A stretch of DNA of 64,000 bases from Pollenia angustigena. Lineage: Eukaryota > Arthropoda > Insecta > Diptera > Polleniidae. A program made the position numbers and the translations under genes. The notes under the pieces are model-generated. The model ran no database searches. It was not told the DNA's origin and was given only the letters and a program-made list of their open reading frames with translations. Below are positions 52,736 through 64,000 of this stretch, piece by piece. The stretch spans positions 244,031,803 through 244,095,802 of the forward strand of contig OV884059.1 of assembly GCA_930367215.1 (NCBI GenBank), given 5' to 3'. The first letter of the stretch is position 1. Each line of letters begins with the position of its first letter.

Positions 52736-54529
52736 CAGGGTTGTCAGATTGATGTTGACCTTTTTCGCCAAATTCAATGTCAAAAATCGCCAAAGCTTTT
52801 ATTTTCAAGTTTTTGGCAGTAAAATACATATTTTTTTAATTTATTAAAAATATTCTTTATAAATTCTAAAAAAATTAATTTGTTCCGTATCGCTAAAATA
52901 CGCCAAAAATTCAAAAAAGTCGCCATCGTATATATTTTGCTTAATTTTTATTTAGAAAAAAGTAAAAATGGTACGATGTTTACTACAAAAAATTTTTTTT
53001 TGCGGCTAGTATTAAACAAATATTGGATATATTTACATTTTTATATATGTATGTAGTTGCAGTTTTATTATATATCTAAAACGCTTCACCGGCAAAGCTA
53101 CCTATTTGTCTTCTTTTTTTGGAATACATTGTAAGGGTTTTTCATTTATTCAACGATGGTACAAAAGAAGTGCAACTTATAACTCGTAACAACGCGTCTA
53201 GAAGTTCGTATTGCATTCTACATCAAAGGCGAGTTGAAGTGGAGTTCATAGCTTAAACACAGGCATTACTTATAATAATATAAAGAACATATAAAGAACA
53301 GTCAAAGTAAGTTCCTTGAAATTGTACGTACCTGCCGTTTCGTTGCAGCTTTAAAGTTTTGGCATAAACTTATTTATCTTTGCAATTAACCAACGCTAAT
53401 TTTTTCATTGGGTTTCAAAAATGTCCAACGGTATGTAAGAGTTCATAAAAATCTTTAAAATATCACTGACAACAACGTATTGTATCTGGGATAAAAAATT
53501 GCCACATACATATAATGAAAAAATGTTCATAGACTTTTAATATATTTATGTTAATTTCTATTTATTGATTCTTTCAAGAGCACTTTTAAATATGAAAAAC
53601 TATTTTCTCGAAGATATTCATTATCTTCATCAGCCATTTGAACTTTCAAATACTGACCATACCCTGTAGTAAATAAAAAAGTCAGTTGCAAAAAACACTA
53701 ACTATAAATTAACTTTTTTTTAAATGACTACAAATTGGTTTAAATCTCATGCAGATATCAACCAAAAAGGCACAAGTAAAACACAAATAAAATCAAAATA
53801 AGTAAAACAAGCATGCCATGAAGTCAAATGAAAAAAATATATACAAACATTTTAAAATAATTAAAAAATTAATGAATACAAATCTGTTTATGTACTAGCA
53901 ATTATGTGGCGTATTTATTTCAGGACTATTATACATCATCATTTAGGGCAGTTTAATGCAAAATTTTCATAAATAATTATTTCTATAACAAAATATATAA
54001 AGATATACATACATATGTATGCAGGTTCATATGTACATATATTTTTTTGACAAAAATTATTTAAAATTTAAATAATTTATTATAAACTGACAATACTTTT
54101 AATTAATTACAAATTGGTTGAAAAATAACTAGTTAGTAGTCAGTTAAAAAGTCATGCAAAGATGGCCAATTGACTACTGCCTATGACATGCCCATGTTAA
54201 AATAATGAGTCGTCGACAAGGAAAAAAGTCACTTAATCAACTAGATGTGGTTATAAAAAAACCAGTTTGAAGTTAGTTATAAATGTGTTTGACTTCCTAC
54301 AGGGTACATATGAATGCCTCAAACTTCATACATAAAAATAATATAAGTATAATAAAATTAATATTATTTCTCAGTATTGAATTTAACGATTTTCAAAACA
54401 AATGCATAGCTCATCAAAAATAGCCAACTTTTTTGTTAAATCGCCATGTCGCCAAATCAAAAATTAGGTCGCCAAACAAGTTTGAAAATCGCCACGTTTG
54501 CCGAGAAATCGCCACATTTGACTACCCTG
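52736..54529. mobile_element. Non-autonomous hAT element Y (second copy of X)
   Basis: The ends are CAGGGTTGTCAGATTG and the inverse of CAGGGTAGTCAAATGTG. The flanks ATTGCCGG (52728-52735) and ATAGCCGG (54530-54537) agree at 7 of 8 positions. The body is the reverse complement of element X, with the hammerhead insert absent and a 643-bp TA-flanked MITE present instead. Confidence 0.8.
53662..54304. mobile_element. Tc1/mariner-type MITE inside hAT Y
   Basis: The ends CCCTGTAGTAAAT and its inverse (TTCCTACAGGG) are flanked by TA (53660-53661 and 54305-54306). Element X has GACCATACATATG uninterrupted at the equivalent place (about 41283-41297 in reverse), so this is an insertion specific to Y with a TA duplication. 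AGTTAGT and GTCAGTT motifs recur inside. Non-coding. Confidence 0.75.
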
Positions 54530-54752
54530 ATAGCCGGTTGTCAAAGATGTCTTCTTTATAGTGTAATTTTTTATCTCTTTTCGTTTTTTGACTTGTGCTA
54601 ATTGGATGTTTTCTTTTTAGTGTGATTTTTTATCTCTCCTCGTTTTTTGACTTGTGCTAATTGGTGTGGGTTGTCTCAGAAGAACTAGTGCTCTGTCGTC
54701 GTATTAGTAAGAAAAACTATTTTGCCTATTGTCGGTGTGGGTTCAGCCTAAA

Positions 54753-56369
54753 ACTGCAGTAATTCAAATATTTTGGACCGGTCCAATTCTGTTTTTTAGC
54801 AAACTAATTGTTGATAAATTTCAAGATATCCTAGTTACATTGGTGCTTTATTCCAGTAGTTTCTTGTTATAAGTCTGTATACGTAATACCGTATTAGTAA
54901 AAACTTCAGAAGCGGCTTAAGGTAAACCTTTTAAAAAGGCATAAGTAAATAAAAGACTTAAACCTTTTCTATTTATGATATTACATATTTAAATGCGAAC
55001 TTATATTACGCTTACGTCAATGTAAGTAATCTTTGTACACGATGGATTAAAGATTATAGTATTTTAAAGCTTCATTAGATGTAAATCTCGCAATGTAGGG
55101 GCTTTTCCATATGACTACAAAATTATATTTTATGTGTTGCAACACAAATTTTTAAATTTTAATCAATTTCCGAATATAAGTTTTACACCGTTGACGTTGA
55201 GCTACTAAAGGGCGAAACTAGTTCCATCCAACAATAACATTTTTTGAGGGCTGGTATAATGTACATACATCCATATCCATGTATATACATACATCTAGAC
55301 AAATCTATAAACATGTAAATTAGGGCGTTCAGAAAAAAAATAATTTTCATTCTACTACCAATTAAGCTTTACGATTGGTTATATAATTCAAAGATTTTTA
55401 GAAAATAGGAATTTAAGAAAATATACTTTTTAAAAAATTCGAGATATTGAAACGTGTCTATTAACAAACCAATTAGACGAATGAAACGCCCTAATATGCA
55501 TGTCTGTATGAGATTTTAATAGGTTTTTTCCTCATATACATTTATTTTCCGTTTAAACACACCACCTGAAAAATAAACATTAATTTTGATGGCAACATTG
55601 AAGAGAAGCGTTTTATTTTTTTTTGTGTCATTTTACTAAAAATATTTATGTGCCTTAAACAGTGTGATAGAAATATTTACTTACGTAAAACTCATTATGA
55701 CGCCTTTTGAAATCGAAATTAAATATTGTTTTTGTATATGTGATGTGTCCTGCAAAAGCGAAAACCTAAATTTATGAATTAATTTTATTTAAAAAAAAAA
55801 ACCAAAACAACATACATATTTACAAATGTATATGTAGAAACATTTTTTTAAATTTAATTGAAAAATACCACTTTGATTGAAACCTTATAAAACTTATGAG
55901 GATTTAGTTGCCAAAAAAAAAAAAAAATAAATTAACACGAATAAATTGAAGTAATTATGCGGAAAAGGGAAAATATGTCCATTGGAAATTACTAAAAAGG
56001 TAAATTAATTATTTATTTTTCTTCATTATTTATAACAATGAACCGAATCAAGAAAAAACTTGGTGCAATTGGAGTATGTGATACTGGTTGGCGCTACCTT
56101 TTTATATCAAGGCAGATAAAACGGCGGATCTTTAACTCGATCATCTAGTCCGTTATTTTTTACAGCTGTGACCTTCATAAAGGGTGCATGTAAGTTCGAC
56201 CCGAGTTCAATCCCCCGTCAAGAATAAAAAAAGTTATGAAGAAATTTAAATTAATTTCATGTTGCAAAGTTCCTTCCTTCATTAAAATAATTTAATGAAA
56301 ATAATATTTCTGATGAACTTGATTGAGCTTGATTAAAAATAAAAATCAAAACTTTGATTAAAAATTTTC
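54753..56369. other. Non-coding DNA with a small TA-flanked MITE
   Basis: At about 55319-55495 the inverted ends GGGCGTTCAGAAA and GAAACGCCC, each next to TA, mark a ~175-bp MITE. At 56140-56215 a GAGTTCAATCCCC motif resembles a polymerase III B box, but no tRNA fold is visible. No gene was recognised in the remainder. Confidence 0.45.
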
Positions 56370-56689
56370 GGATACTTTAGGCGCGGATTCAGTGGGGGGG
56401 GGGGGGGGGGGAAATAAGGAAATTTCCCCCCGTAAATTATAAAAACATGTTTTGTTAATTTCGATAATACAAGAATTCCCAATAATAATATTTTTTTAAT
56501 GTACAAAATTTTTGATAATCCCCGCAAGGTTTTTTTTTTGTTTTTTTATGGAATCTCTAACGAAATTTTCAATCCAAATCCAAATCATAATCCTAATAGT
56601 TATTTATTAGATATTTCCAATGAAACATCTAGTTAACCGTATTCAAATACTTATTATTCTACATTCAATCGCAGCTGGTGCCATCTATA

Positions 56690-59600
56690 TCCAAAGACAA
56701 AATGTTTGTCTTAATAATGCTGAATGCTGTGTTTTATGAATTCTATTCGATAGTTTTTGACGAAAGCACAGATTTGTTGGGGAAAAGACAGATTTCCTTA
56801 TCTTTAAGATATTTCAACATACAACAAAAAGTTGTTAGGGAAGAATTTATTGGCCTTGATGTAAACTAATTTGAAGAGGCTTCAAAGGATATTGATGACG
56901 TTGATGTGTCAATTGATGCGAAGGCACTATCATCAATAGTTTTTGAAGCTTTGACAAATTTTGGTCTTGACCTAAAAAATTGTGTAGGAGTTGGAACAGA
57001 TGGGTGTCCTCTGATGTCAGCAGAAAATGGAGTTGTTAAAAAATCCTGGAAGCCGCGACAAATGCGAAACAAACGCCCTGCTATTCCCATAAATCAAACA
57101 ACTCTATTTCTAAAAGCAAAAAACTGCACTTAATACAAAAAGTAGTAGTATCATTTGTTAAAGAAACAACAAAGTTTTTTAAATATAATCATTAGACTGG
57201 TCGCATCTTGTATGGGATTTTTTTTTTTTTTTAAATTTAAATGTTTACGCTGCTTTAAATATGAGGTTTGGTGTTAGAAATCAAGTCCTAATTTTTCAGC
57301 TCAATCCGACGGTGCCTAGTTGTGCCAAGTGGGGCCCAAAGTTCCCCATTTTATAAAAAAAAACATCTTTTCTATCAGATCTTTATAGTAATACTAGTTG
57401 AAAAGCCGAAAATCAAAAATATGACTACGCTACGATCTTCGGCAGAGAAAGTACTTCAAGTGTGCCAAATTTCAGCTTCCTATGTCATCAGATGGCTTCA
57501 GAAAGTTGCGGAAAGAATAGGACATACATGCAAACATCCTGACATACTAAGAAATTATATATTGTATAGATAGATTAAAGTATTTGCAGTTTAATATTTT
57601 AGTATGATACGAACGAAAGATTTTTAACTAATTTTAACTAATTCGGGGTCGCTGAATCCAGTGGTGCTAGCCGTTTTTTTAGGTTAGCTTTAGTTTTCGA
57701 GATATACCGTTATTTCGAAAATTAAGGATGTTGCACAACATATGTTCGCGCAACTCAAAAACGCTTTAGCTTATTGAAAAACTAAAAAAAAAAAAAAAAC
57801 CAAATTCCGCAATAAAATTTACTTTAAGAAAGTTAAAACTTTTTTCTTCATATTGGCTTTGGTTTTCGAGATATACCGTTATTTCGAAAATTAGGGAGGT
57901 TGCACAACATATGTTCGCCTAACTCAAAAACGCTTTAGTTTATTGAAAAACAAAAAAAAAAAAAAAAACCAAATTCCGCAATAAAATTTACTTTAAGAAA
58001 GTTAAAACTTTTTTCTTATATGCACAGTCGTTTTAGAAACTTAATTTTTTTTTCTGGAAAAAAAAAATAATTTTTTTATTTAAATTTCGGAATTTTTGTT
58101 TTTAAAAATTCATAAAAAAATTGAAAAATGGAGCTTTGCTTCAATTTTATAGTCATATAAAAAACAATATTGCAAACAAAACAAGCTATAAATGATTAAA
58201 ATCTGTTCACAACTTTTGATTTTATGTATTCAAGATGAGACAGATAAGCAGTACCTACTCCAAGTTGTTGAGCACTATCGTCATTTATATCCGTCCCACA
58301 ACAAATCTTCTCTTTTAAATTTTTCAACTTAATAAAATCAATCAAATAAATTTACACTTTTTTTTGAAATTTCGAAATTTTCATTAAAAAAATTATTGTA
58401 GAAGCATAGCTGCATTTTTCAATTTTAAATGAATTTGTATGAGAGCCCCCCTAAAAAGTAATGGTAAAGGGCAAGTATGTCTCGAGAAAATGTTTAGGAC
58501 AAAAAACTAATTGAGGTCGGTCATACATTCTATTCCCCTAGGTCTGACTCCTTGGCAGTTATGGAGCTTTTTCTTCAATATATTTCTAGTCTGTAGTTAA
58601 AATTTTGAATAGGAGCCCCTTAATGAATGGAGATAGCAGGTAGGTATTTTAGATGAAAAATAGAGTGGAGTTGGTCATACATTTGACCCTTCTTGAGGCA
58701 TCCTAGGCACTACAAGGGCCAAATATAAGAATTTCAATGAATACATAAAATCAAAAGTTGTGAACAGATTTTTATCATTTATAGCTTGTTTTGTTTTTTA
58801 TATGACTCTATAAAATTAGAAGCATAGCTCCATTTTTAAAAACAAAAATTCCGAAATTTTAATAAAAAAATTATTTTTTTTTCCAGAAAAAAAAATTATG
58901 TTTCTAAAACGACTGCGCATATAAGAAAAACGTTTTACCTTTCTTAAAGTAAATTTTATTGCGGAATTTCGGTTTTTTTTAGTTTTTCAATAAGCTAAAG
59001 CGTTTTTGAGTTACGCGAACATATGTTGTGCAACCTCCTTAATTTTCGAAATAACGGTATATCTCGAAAACCAAAGCCAATATGAAGAAAAAAGTTTTAA
59101 CTTTCTTAAAGTAAATTTTATTGCCGAATTTCGGTTTTTTTTAGTTTTTCAATAAGCTAAAGCGTTTTTGAGTTGCGCGAACATATGTTGTGCAACATCC
59201 TTAATTTTCGAAATAACGGTATATCTCGAAAACTAAAGCTAACCTAAAAAAACGGCTAGCACCACTGGATTCAGCGACCCCGAATTAGTTAAAATTAGTT
59301 AAAAATCTTTCGTTCGTATCATACTAAAATATTAAACAGCAAATACTTTTATCTATCTATACAATATATAATTTCTTAGTATGTCAGGATGTTTGCATGT
59401 ATGTCCTATTCTTTCCGCAACTTTCTGAAGCCATCTGATGACATAGGAAGCTGAAATTTGGCACACTTGAACTACTTTCTCTGCCGAAGATCGTAGCGTA
59501 GTCATATTTTTGATGTTCGGCTTTTCAACTAGTATAACTATAAAGATCTGATAGAAAAGATGTTTTTTTTTTATAAAATGGGGAACTTTGGGCCCCACTT

Positions 59601-60640
59601 GGCACGACTAGGCACCGTCGGATTGAGCTGAAAAATTAGGACTTGATTTCATACACCAAACCTCATATTTTAAGCAGCGCAAACATGTAAATTTAAAAAA
59701 AAAAAAAATTGCGACCAGTCTAATAATCATCCCAAGCGAAACGCAGTTTTAGCAAAGTATTTGGAAGCCAAACTCTCTGCATTATGCGAGACAAGATAGG
59801 CGGACCGTCACGTCTCAATTTTACACTTTGCAACAAGTGTACATCATATAGTAGAAGCTTTGGAAAAAATATCTAAGTGGAAAGGTAGTATCTCTACCTT
59901 TATATTAAGGAACTCACTTAGTACTTTTAAATTTATTTGCGGAATATACATATTAAGTGTGATACTACTTGTAACACAGGCGCTTTTTTATCATTTTACG
60001 AAAGCACGATATAGATCTTCAAAACGGATCAAGCCTTATCAAAACTTTAATCATGTGCCTTGAGGAGAAAATAAATAAAGCCGAAGAACAATTTAAAGAA
60101 ATTTTTGAAAAAGTTAAAGTTATTTGCGTTCAAATCGAGGTTCCTATCGAAAAGGCAAGAATTGAATGAAACAATCACATCCAAAATGTTGAAGGTTACT
60201 ACCGAGTTGTAGGTTACATTCCTCTTATTGAATTTATTTTAGAAGATCTCATTACAACTTTCCAAATAGATATCCCAAATGTATTGAACATACCTAAACT
60301 TCCACCTCAAAGGGTAATCAAGTCATATACAGATACAAAACTGTTAAAACCAAAACTAGCTGATGAGCTGATTATATTTGATAAAAGAGATAAACAGCTA
60401 CTAAGATCTAAACTTGAGCCTGATCTATCAGATAACATTTTCGATGCTTTAATAAACTGTGATGAAGTTATCTTCCCATATCTAAGAAAAATATTTCGAA
60501 TTTTCGTTTCATTGCTCGTCAGTAAAGCTACGAGCAGGAGGTCATTTCCTACCCTTCGTCGAATAAAAACATAGCTCGGATCAACAATGACAAAAGATAG
60601 ACTGTACTGTCTAAATTTGCCTCACATGGAAATCATAAAT
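56690..60640 (+). pseudogene. hAT transposase (ZMYM1-like) pseudogene
   Basis: 5' of the insert: EFYSIVFDESTDLLGKRQIS with the first acidic catalytic residue, a stop at about 56867, then ALTNFGLDLKNCVGVGTDGC (second Asp) and a frameshift near 57040. The frame before F1 ends FFKYN and resumes at 59730 with HPKRNAVLAKYLEAKLSALC, ETRWADRHVS and ALEKISKWK. Cutting F1 and one TAATCA restores KYNHPKRN exactly. Further on come a frameshift, PKLPPQRVIKSYTDTKL, FDALINCDEVIFPYLRKIF and SFPTLRRIKT (the hAT dimerisation end). A TAG then truncates the final helix. This architecture is that of the transposase-derived ZMYM1/THAP12-like proteins. Multiple stops make it inactive. Confidence 0.8.
57192..59723. 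mobile_element. Foldback element F1 (2.5 kb) inside the hAT gene
   Basis: The ends TTAGACTGGTCGC and GCGACCAGTCTAA are perfect inverses. TAATCA lies at 57186-57191 and 59724-59729. The arms are complementary over roughly 600 bases or more on each side (for example TGCCAAGTGGGGCCCAAAGT near 57325 against its inverse near 59590, and GGGTCGCTGAATCCAGTGGT near 57645 against 59278). Within each arm a ~180-base block with CGAGATATACCGTTATTTCG is tandemly repeated (57690s and 57870s). The short frames in each arm are mirror images and not genes. Confidence 0.85.
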
Positions 60641-60862
60641 TGCTTATTTAAAAATATTTATGTGTATTGAACTGATCTTATATTTTGTTTAACCTTTTTG
60701 TTGAGTTTTTTTAATTAGGGTAATGAGTTTTTTTGGACAAAATTTCTTCATCCCACCACGCGATGGGCAATTTAGTATTGATAATAAAAATAATTCTTTT
60801 AGGCCAGCTACTCAAAAAAAATTTTTTTTTTTTTAATTTCCATACACATTACATTGTTTATA

Positions 60863-61246
60863 TCGTTACCTAAAACGCAAAAGGCCCTAACTAACAAAAA
60901 ATTAAAAAACTACTTTTTTAATAAATCTGATGAATTGCATCAACACTAATGTCCACAATAAATTTTGGAATCTTTCAACCAAAATTAGCGATTTTATTAA
61001 CAAAAAACAAACGGCCCTATCTACAAAAGATTATATGATACGCGCTAAAAGACCTTACTAACAGTTTGCATAATATGCAACATTGTCAATTGTCAAAACA
61101 ACTGTTAGGTTTTACAATAAAAATAGAAGAAAAATAAATTATTAACAGTTTAAGGCAATTTATCGAGTACCATTTTTAAAAGTAATTTGCTTCTCCTGTA
61201 AAATTTTCAAAATGTTAGATAGGGCGTTTTGCGTTTTAGGTAACGA
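60863..61246. mobile_element. TA-flanked MITE inside the hAT
   Basis: The ends TCGTTACCTAAAACGCAAAA and TTTTGCGTTTTAGGTAACGA are inverse and lie next to TA. GGCCCTAAC and GTTAGATAGGGC continue the arms, with internal variants such as ACGGCCCTATCT near 61010. Non-coding; Tc1/mariner-type by its TA flanks. Confidence 0.7.
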
Positions 61247-61474
61247 TATATTCTATATATTTTAGCCCCCATATTCATAAATGATTATAAAATTTAATAA
61301 ACGTTTATTAAGGAAAATTTTCCTAGAAAATTTGGTTTTCAAGCCTATTAAATTTAAAATATTTTTATGAATACGTGCATAAATACATAAAATAAGCAAC
61401 TGTATAACAAAAACTTAAAGCTATTTTTTGGGTTTAATGAAATAAATTTTAAGTTTAAAGTGCGAGTTGTTTTA

Positions 61475-63010
61475 CATATATATATATATATATATATGCG
61501 CTAATCTCCAGCTTGGGAGCAAACGGCCTCAGTTAATAGTCTCCAACTCGTTCTGTTTGGTGCTGTTCGTATCGCATCTGCCCATGAATACCCAATCGGT
61601 TGTAACTCTCTTTAAACGGTTTTGCGCCATGTATTTTTAGGTCTGCCTACCCTCCTTTGACCTTGGGGGTTGTACTGTAGAGCTATTTTGGCAATGGTGT
61701 TGTTTGACCTTAGTATATGACCGATCCACCCATATTTCCGCTTTTTTATTTCATAGGTGATCGATTTTTGGTTGGTTTGGCTTAATAATTCGGCATTACT
61801 AATAGTATTCGGCCAAAAACATCGTATTATTCTGCGAAGACATCGATTTTCAAATGTTTGCAGTTTTCTTATCTGGGATTTTGTAAGGCCCCACGTTTCG
61901 CAACCATACAAAAGAACCGATTTGACACACGCATTATATATCTTAATCTTTGTGCGTTGAGATAGTTCGTTTGACTGCCATATACTTTGCAATTTCGACA
62001 TAGCATTTCGGGATTTATTAATTCTATTGTCAACATCATCGCTAGCACCGTTATCTTTCGAAACAATGCATCCGAGATAACAGAAGGAAACTACGTTTTC
62101 GATAGCTGTTCCATTTATGTATAGGTTGTTTGTGTTTGTAGTAGCTATACGCATAAGCTTGGTCTTCTTTATATTGATTTTTAAACCAACTTTTAGGGCA
62201 TTTGATCTTAGTGCAGTTAGTTTACTTTCTATGCTTTCGAAATTGTGGGCCAATAGACAGAGATCATCTGCATATGCCAGGTCATTTAATTTTGAAAATG
62301 GTGTCCATTGGATCCCATGGGGTGCCTGATTATTGGTTGCTTTCATAACTTCATCAAGAACAAGTAAAAATAATAGTGGTGAAAGAACGCATCCGTGCCG
62401 AACGCACTGCTTTATCTTAAGCACTTCGGAGGATTTACCCTTGTATTATACATAGTTAGGCGCATCTTCGTACATGCTTTGCATAATGCCTATAAGTTTT
62501 TCCCGGACATTGTTCCTTCGAAGTATATCCCATATACTATCTCTATGTACAGTGTCAAAAGCACGCTCAAAATCAATGAAAAGTGCATAGAGTGGTGAGT
62601 CCAGTTCTTTCGCTTGCTCGACGATGATTCTGAGCGTTATATGATCCGCACAAGATCTTCCCTCTCTAAAACCGGATTGTTCATCTCTTATCTTGATTGC
62701 GAGCGGGGACAAGCGATCTAACAATACCAATGCGATGATTTTTTGTATTGTATTTAGTAGCGTTATTCCACGCCAATTATTACAGTGGCGGAGATCGCCT
62801 TTTTTTGGGAGAGGAATTATAAGTCCTTCTGTCCACCTTTTCGGAATAGGACCCTGGGCCCAAACATCCTCGATGATAGGTGTAAGTACCGAGGAAAAAT
62901 AGGCGGGGTCGGTTTTAATTAGTTCTGGCACTATGTTGTACGTTCCAGGTGATTTATTGTTTTTCAGTTTAGATATTGCTGAACGGATTTCCTGTATTGA
63001 TGGAGGAGTT
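61475..63010 (-). mobile_element. RTE-type retrotransposon, 5'-truncated
   Basis: GAGTTGTTTTA lies at 61464-61474 and 63011-63021, an 11-bp target duplication in the hAT body. Read on the minus strand the element starts within the RT domain and ends in a (TA)n tail at about 61475-61497. The protein stop codon (61503-61505) is only a few bases from the tail, so there is almost no 3' UTR. Confidence 0.85.
61503..63010 (-). pseudogene. RTE reverse transcriptase, C-terminal part
   Basis: One frame is open across most of the insert apart from two nonsense codons. It reads AISKLKNNKSPGTYNIVPEL, PLPKKGDLRHCNNWRGITLL, DEQSGFREGRSCADHI and LFIDFERAFDTVHRDSIWD. A TAA at about 62446 precedes VRHGCVLSPLLFLLVLDEV. 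YADD (62263-62274), KINIKKTKLMRI, CFWPNTISNAELL, GWIGHILRS and NPQGQRRVGRPKNTWRKTV follow, and a TAA at about 61612 lies within the C-terminus. The original stop is at 61503-61505. The endonuclease and the first RT motifs are lost to 5' truncation. It is better preserved than the copy at 7.6-9.9 kb. Confidence 0.85.
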
Positions 63011-63280
63011 GAGTTGTTTTATATAATGGAAAAATATCTTGTGCAACCTTAATAGCTCGTTCCGCGCATATATTGCTACGCTACTGAAAATTATCACTGT
63101 TTCATATATCCGCCAAACAACTCATCTATCACAACATCTATCATTTGCCATAACAATTTAGTTTATTAAAAAAACGTGAAATAGAGTCGCCATTAAAAAC
63201 AAATTTTTTACTTTTTTGTTTCATACAACATTCCCCCCCTCCCCCCTAAGGCACAAGCTGGATCCGCGCCTGGGATACTT

Positions 63281-64000
63281 TAAAAATTTTTAAGTTCAAA
63301 CTTGCAGCATAATAAAGAATAACTAAGACCGTCGAAGAACTAAAATATTCGAATCAAAAATATTTGATTCTATTTATTGTTATAAACATACTGCAAACAA
63401 ATTAAAAACGCAAACGTGAAAGTTCGTTTTGTTCTTAAGCCTTTTATGTAATTAATGTTGTTTTCTTTTCTGACAATAATGTTCCATATGCTACCATTCG
63501 TGCGGGTTTTTGTTCCATTCTAAAAATATATGCAAAAATGTGAGAAGTTGTCGTTTTCCTTTCTAAACATGTTGCAACAATAAATGGCAAATTTGTTCCA
63601 TTTATTACCCGCAGTAATAACTGAGTGTGAGATAATACCATTTTTTGCATCTGCGTAAAGTACTTTTTTATGCAAGCAAGTATTTTTTTTCTTGTGTTTG
63701 CGGACAATTTGCGTTATATTGTGATGGATATAAAAACTTTTTGTTTTTCGTTTGTTTTACTTTTATTTAATAATTTTATTTTTTTTGTCGCAAAATTTTT
63801 AACAAAAGCTGACATTAATTATTGAAAATCAGTGCTGTTAGCGCTTATTGGAATTATAAGAAAATTTAATGTTGAAAATTGCTACAAGAGTGGTGAATAT
63901 CGCTTTTAGTAAAAACTTTGCATTCAATATTTAACACGCTAAATACACATTAGTGTTGATTGTAAAACGTAGCTATTATTTTGTTCCATTGTAATTTAGA
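63281..64000. other. AT-rich DNA without a recognisable gene
   Basis: This is the right flank of the hAT insertion. No coding similarity, RNA gene or repeat ends were recognised. Confidence 0.5.

Larger units (their letters stand above)
51762..54748. mobile_element. TA-flanked inverted-repeat element enclosing hAT Y
   Basis: The left end GGGCTCAACCCACACCAAC and the right end GGTGTGGGTTCAGCC are inverse, each next to TA (51760-51761 and 54749-54750). A further inverse pair inside, CCCACACCAATTAAGACAAG (about 52660) and GACTTGTGCTAATTGGTGTG (about 54648-54667), extends the arms. TA flanks suggest the Tc1/mariner superfamily. The interior has GACATTGTC motifs and a GTTCGGGGCTTGGTTA doublet near 52186-52220. 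No transposase was seen. Confidence 0.55.
56378..63272 (+). mobile_element. hAT transposon with three nested insertions
   Basis: GGATACTT lies at 56370-56377 and 63273-63280, an 8-bp duplication. The ends are TAGGCGCGGATTCAG and CTGGATCCGCGCCTG, i.e. inverted CAGGCGCGGATCCAG with two changes at the left. A G-run (56394-56411) and a matching C-rich run (63233-63246) follow the two ends. Removing the foldback F1, the TA MITE and the RTE fragment leaves about 2.4 kb, a normal size for a hAT element. It encodes a broken ZMYM1-like transposase. Confidence 0.85.

Noticed and set aside
56140..56215. Possible tRNA or second SINE
   Set aside because: Only a B-box-like GAGTTCAATCCCC is visible; no cloverleaf pairing, A box at the right distance or A-tail could be supported.
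57322..59598. Two similar 81-83-codon frames in opposite orientation (57322-57573 and 59353-59598)
   Set aside because: They lie in the mirrored arms of foldback F1. The similarity is forced by the inverted repeat, and no domain is present.

Overview
The window looks like intergenic or intronic DNA from the AT-rich, transposon-rich genome of a higher fly (Diptera, possibly a calyptrate such as a blowfly or house-fly relative; the taxon is inferred). I found no convincing host gene, rRNA or functional tRNA. What can be recognised is decayed or non-autonomous mobile DNA: RTE-type and other non-LTR retrotransposons, a Penelope-like element, Helitron helicase relics, DINE-1-like (Helentron-associated) repeats, piggyBac-, hAT-, Tc1/mariner- and Harbinger-type elements, foldback elements and one tRNA-derived SINE.

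Layout. 1-5.5 kb: small MITEs nested in one another, and a piggyBac-like element that keeps its C-terminal Cys-rich domain. 6.5-12 kb: a dispersed repeat (copies A and B) and an RTE element with intact ends but internal deletions. 12.8-15.2 kb: a Helitron end with ~125-bp tandem repeats, then a Penelope-like 3' end. 15.2-18.6 kb and 22.6-24.7 kb: mostly non-repetitive AT-rich DNA. 18.6-22.6 kb: a hammerhead relic, a MITE, two DINE-1-like repeats and dispersed copy C. 26-32 kb: concentric inverted-repeat shells around a foldback hAT. 32.9-36.6 kb: a Helitron helicase relic and Helitron 3' ends placed end to end. 37-44 kb: a retrotransposon RT broken by a foldback element and a hAT, the hAT holding a second hAT, which holds a hammerhead-ribozyme tandem. 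44.2-46.2 kb: a tandem DINE-1-like array and a SINE. 47.5-49.7 kb: a piggyBac-like element with a dead mariner inside. 51.8-54.7 kb: a TA-flanked element enclosing a second copy of the 41-kb hAT. 56.4-63.3 kb: a hAT transposon with three later insertions.

The best candidate for an unusual system is the 614-bp insert at 41350-41963 (minus strand). It is a partial tandem of a 487-bp non-coding unit carrying a near-ideal type I hammerhead ribozyme with a very short stem III, and it is flanked by an 8-bp target duplication. That is the architecture of animal retrozymes. A second copy of the host element at 52.7-54.5 kb lacks the insert and so serves as an empty site. Degenerate relatives lie at 18.7 kb and 40.6 kb.

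Many insertion boundaries were set by finding target-site duplications by eye. Several are confirmed because removing the insert restores a reading frame or matches an uninterrupted paralogue in the same window.
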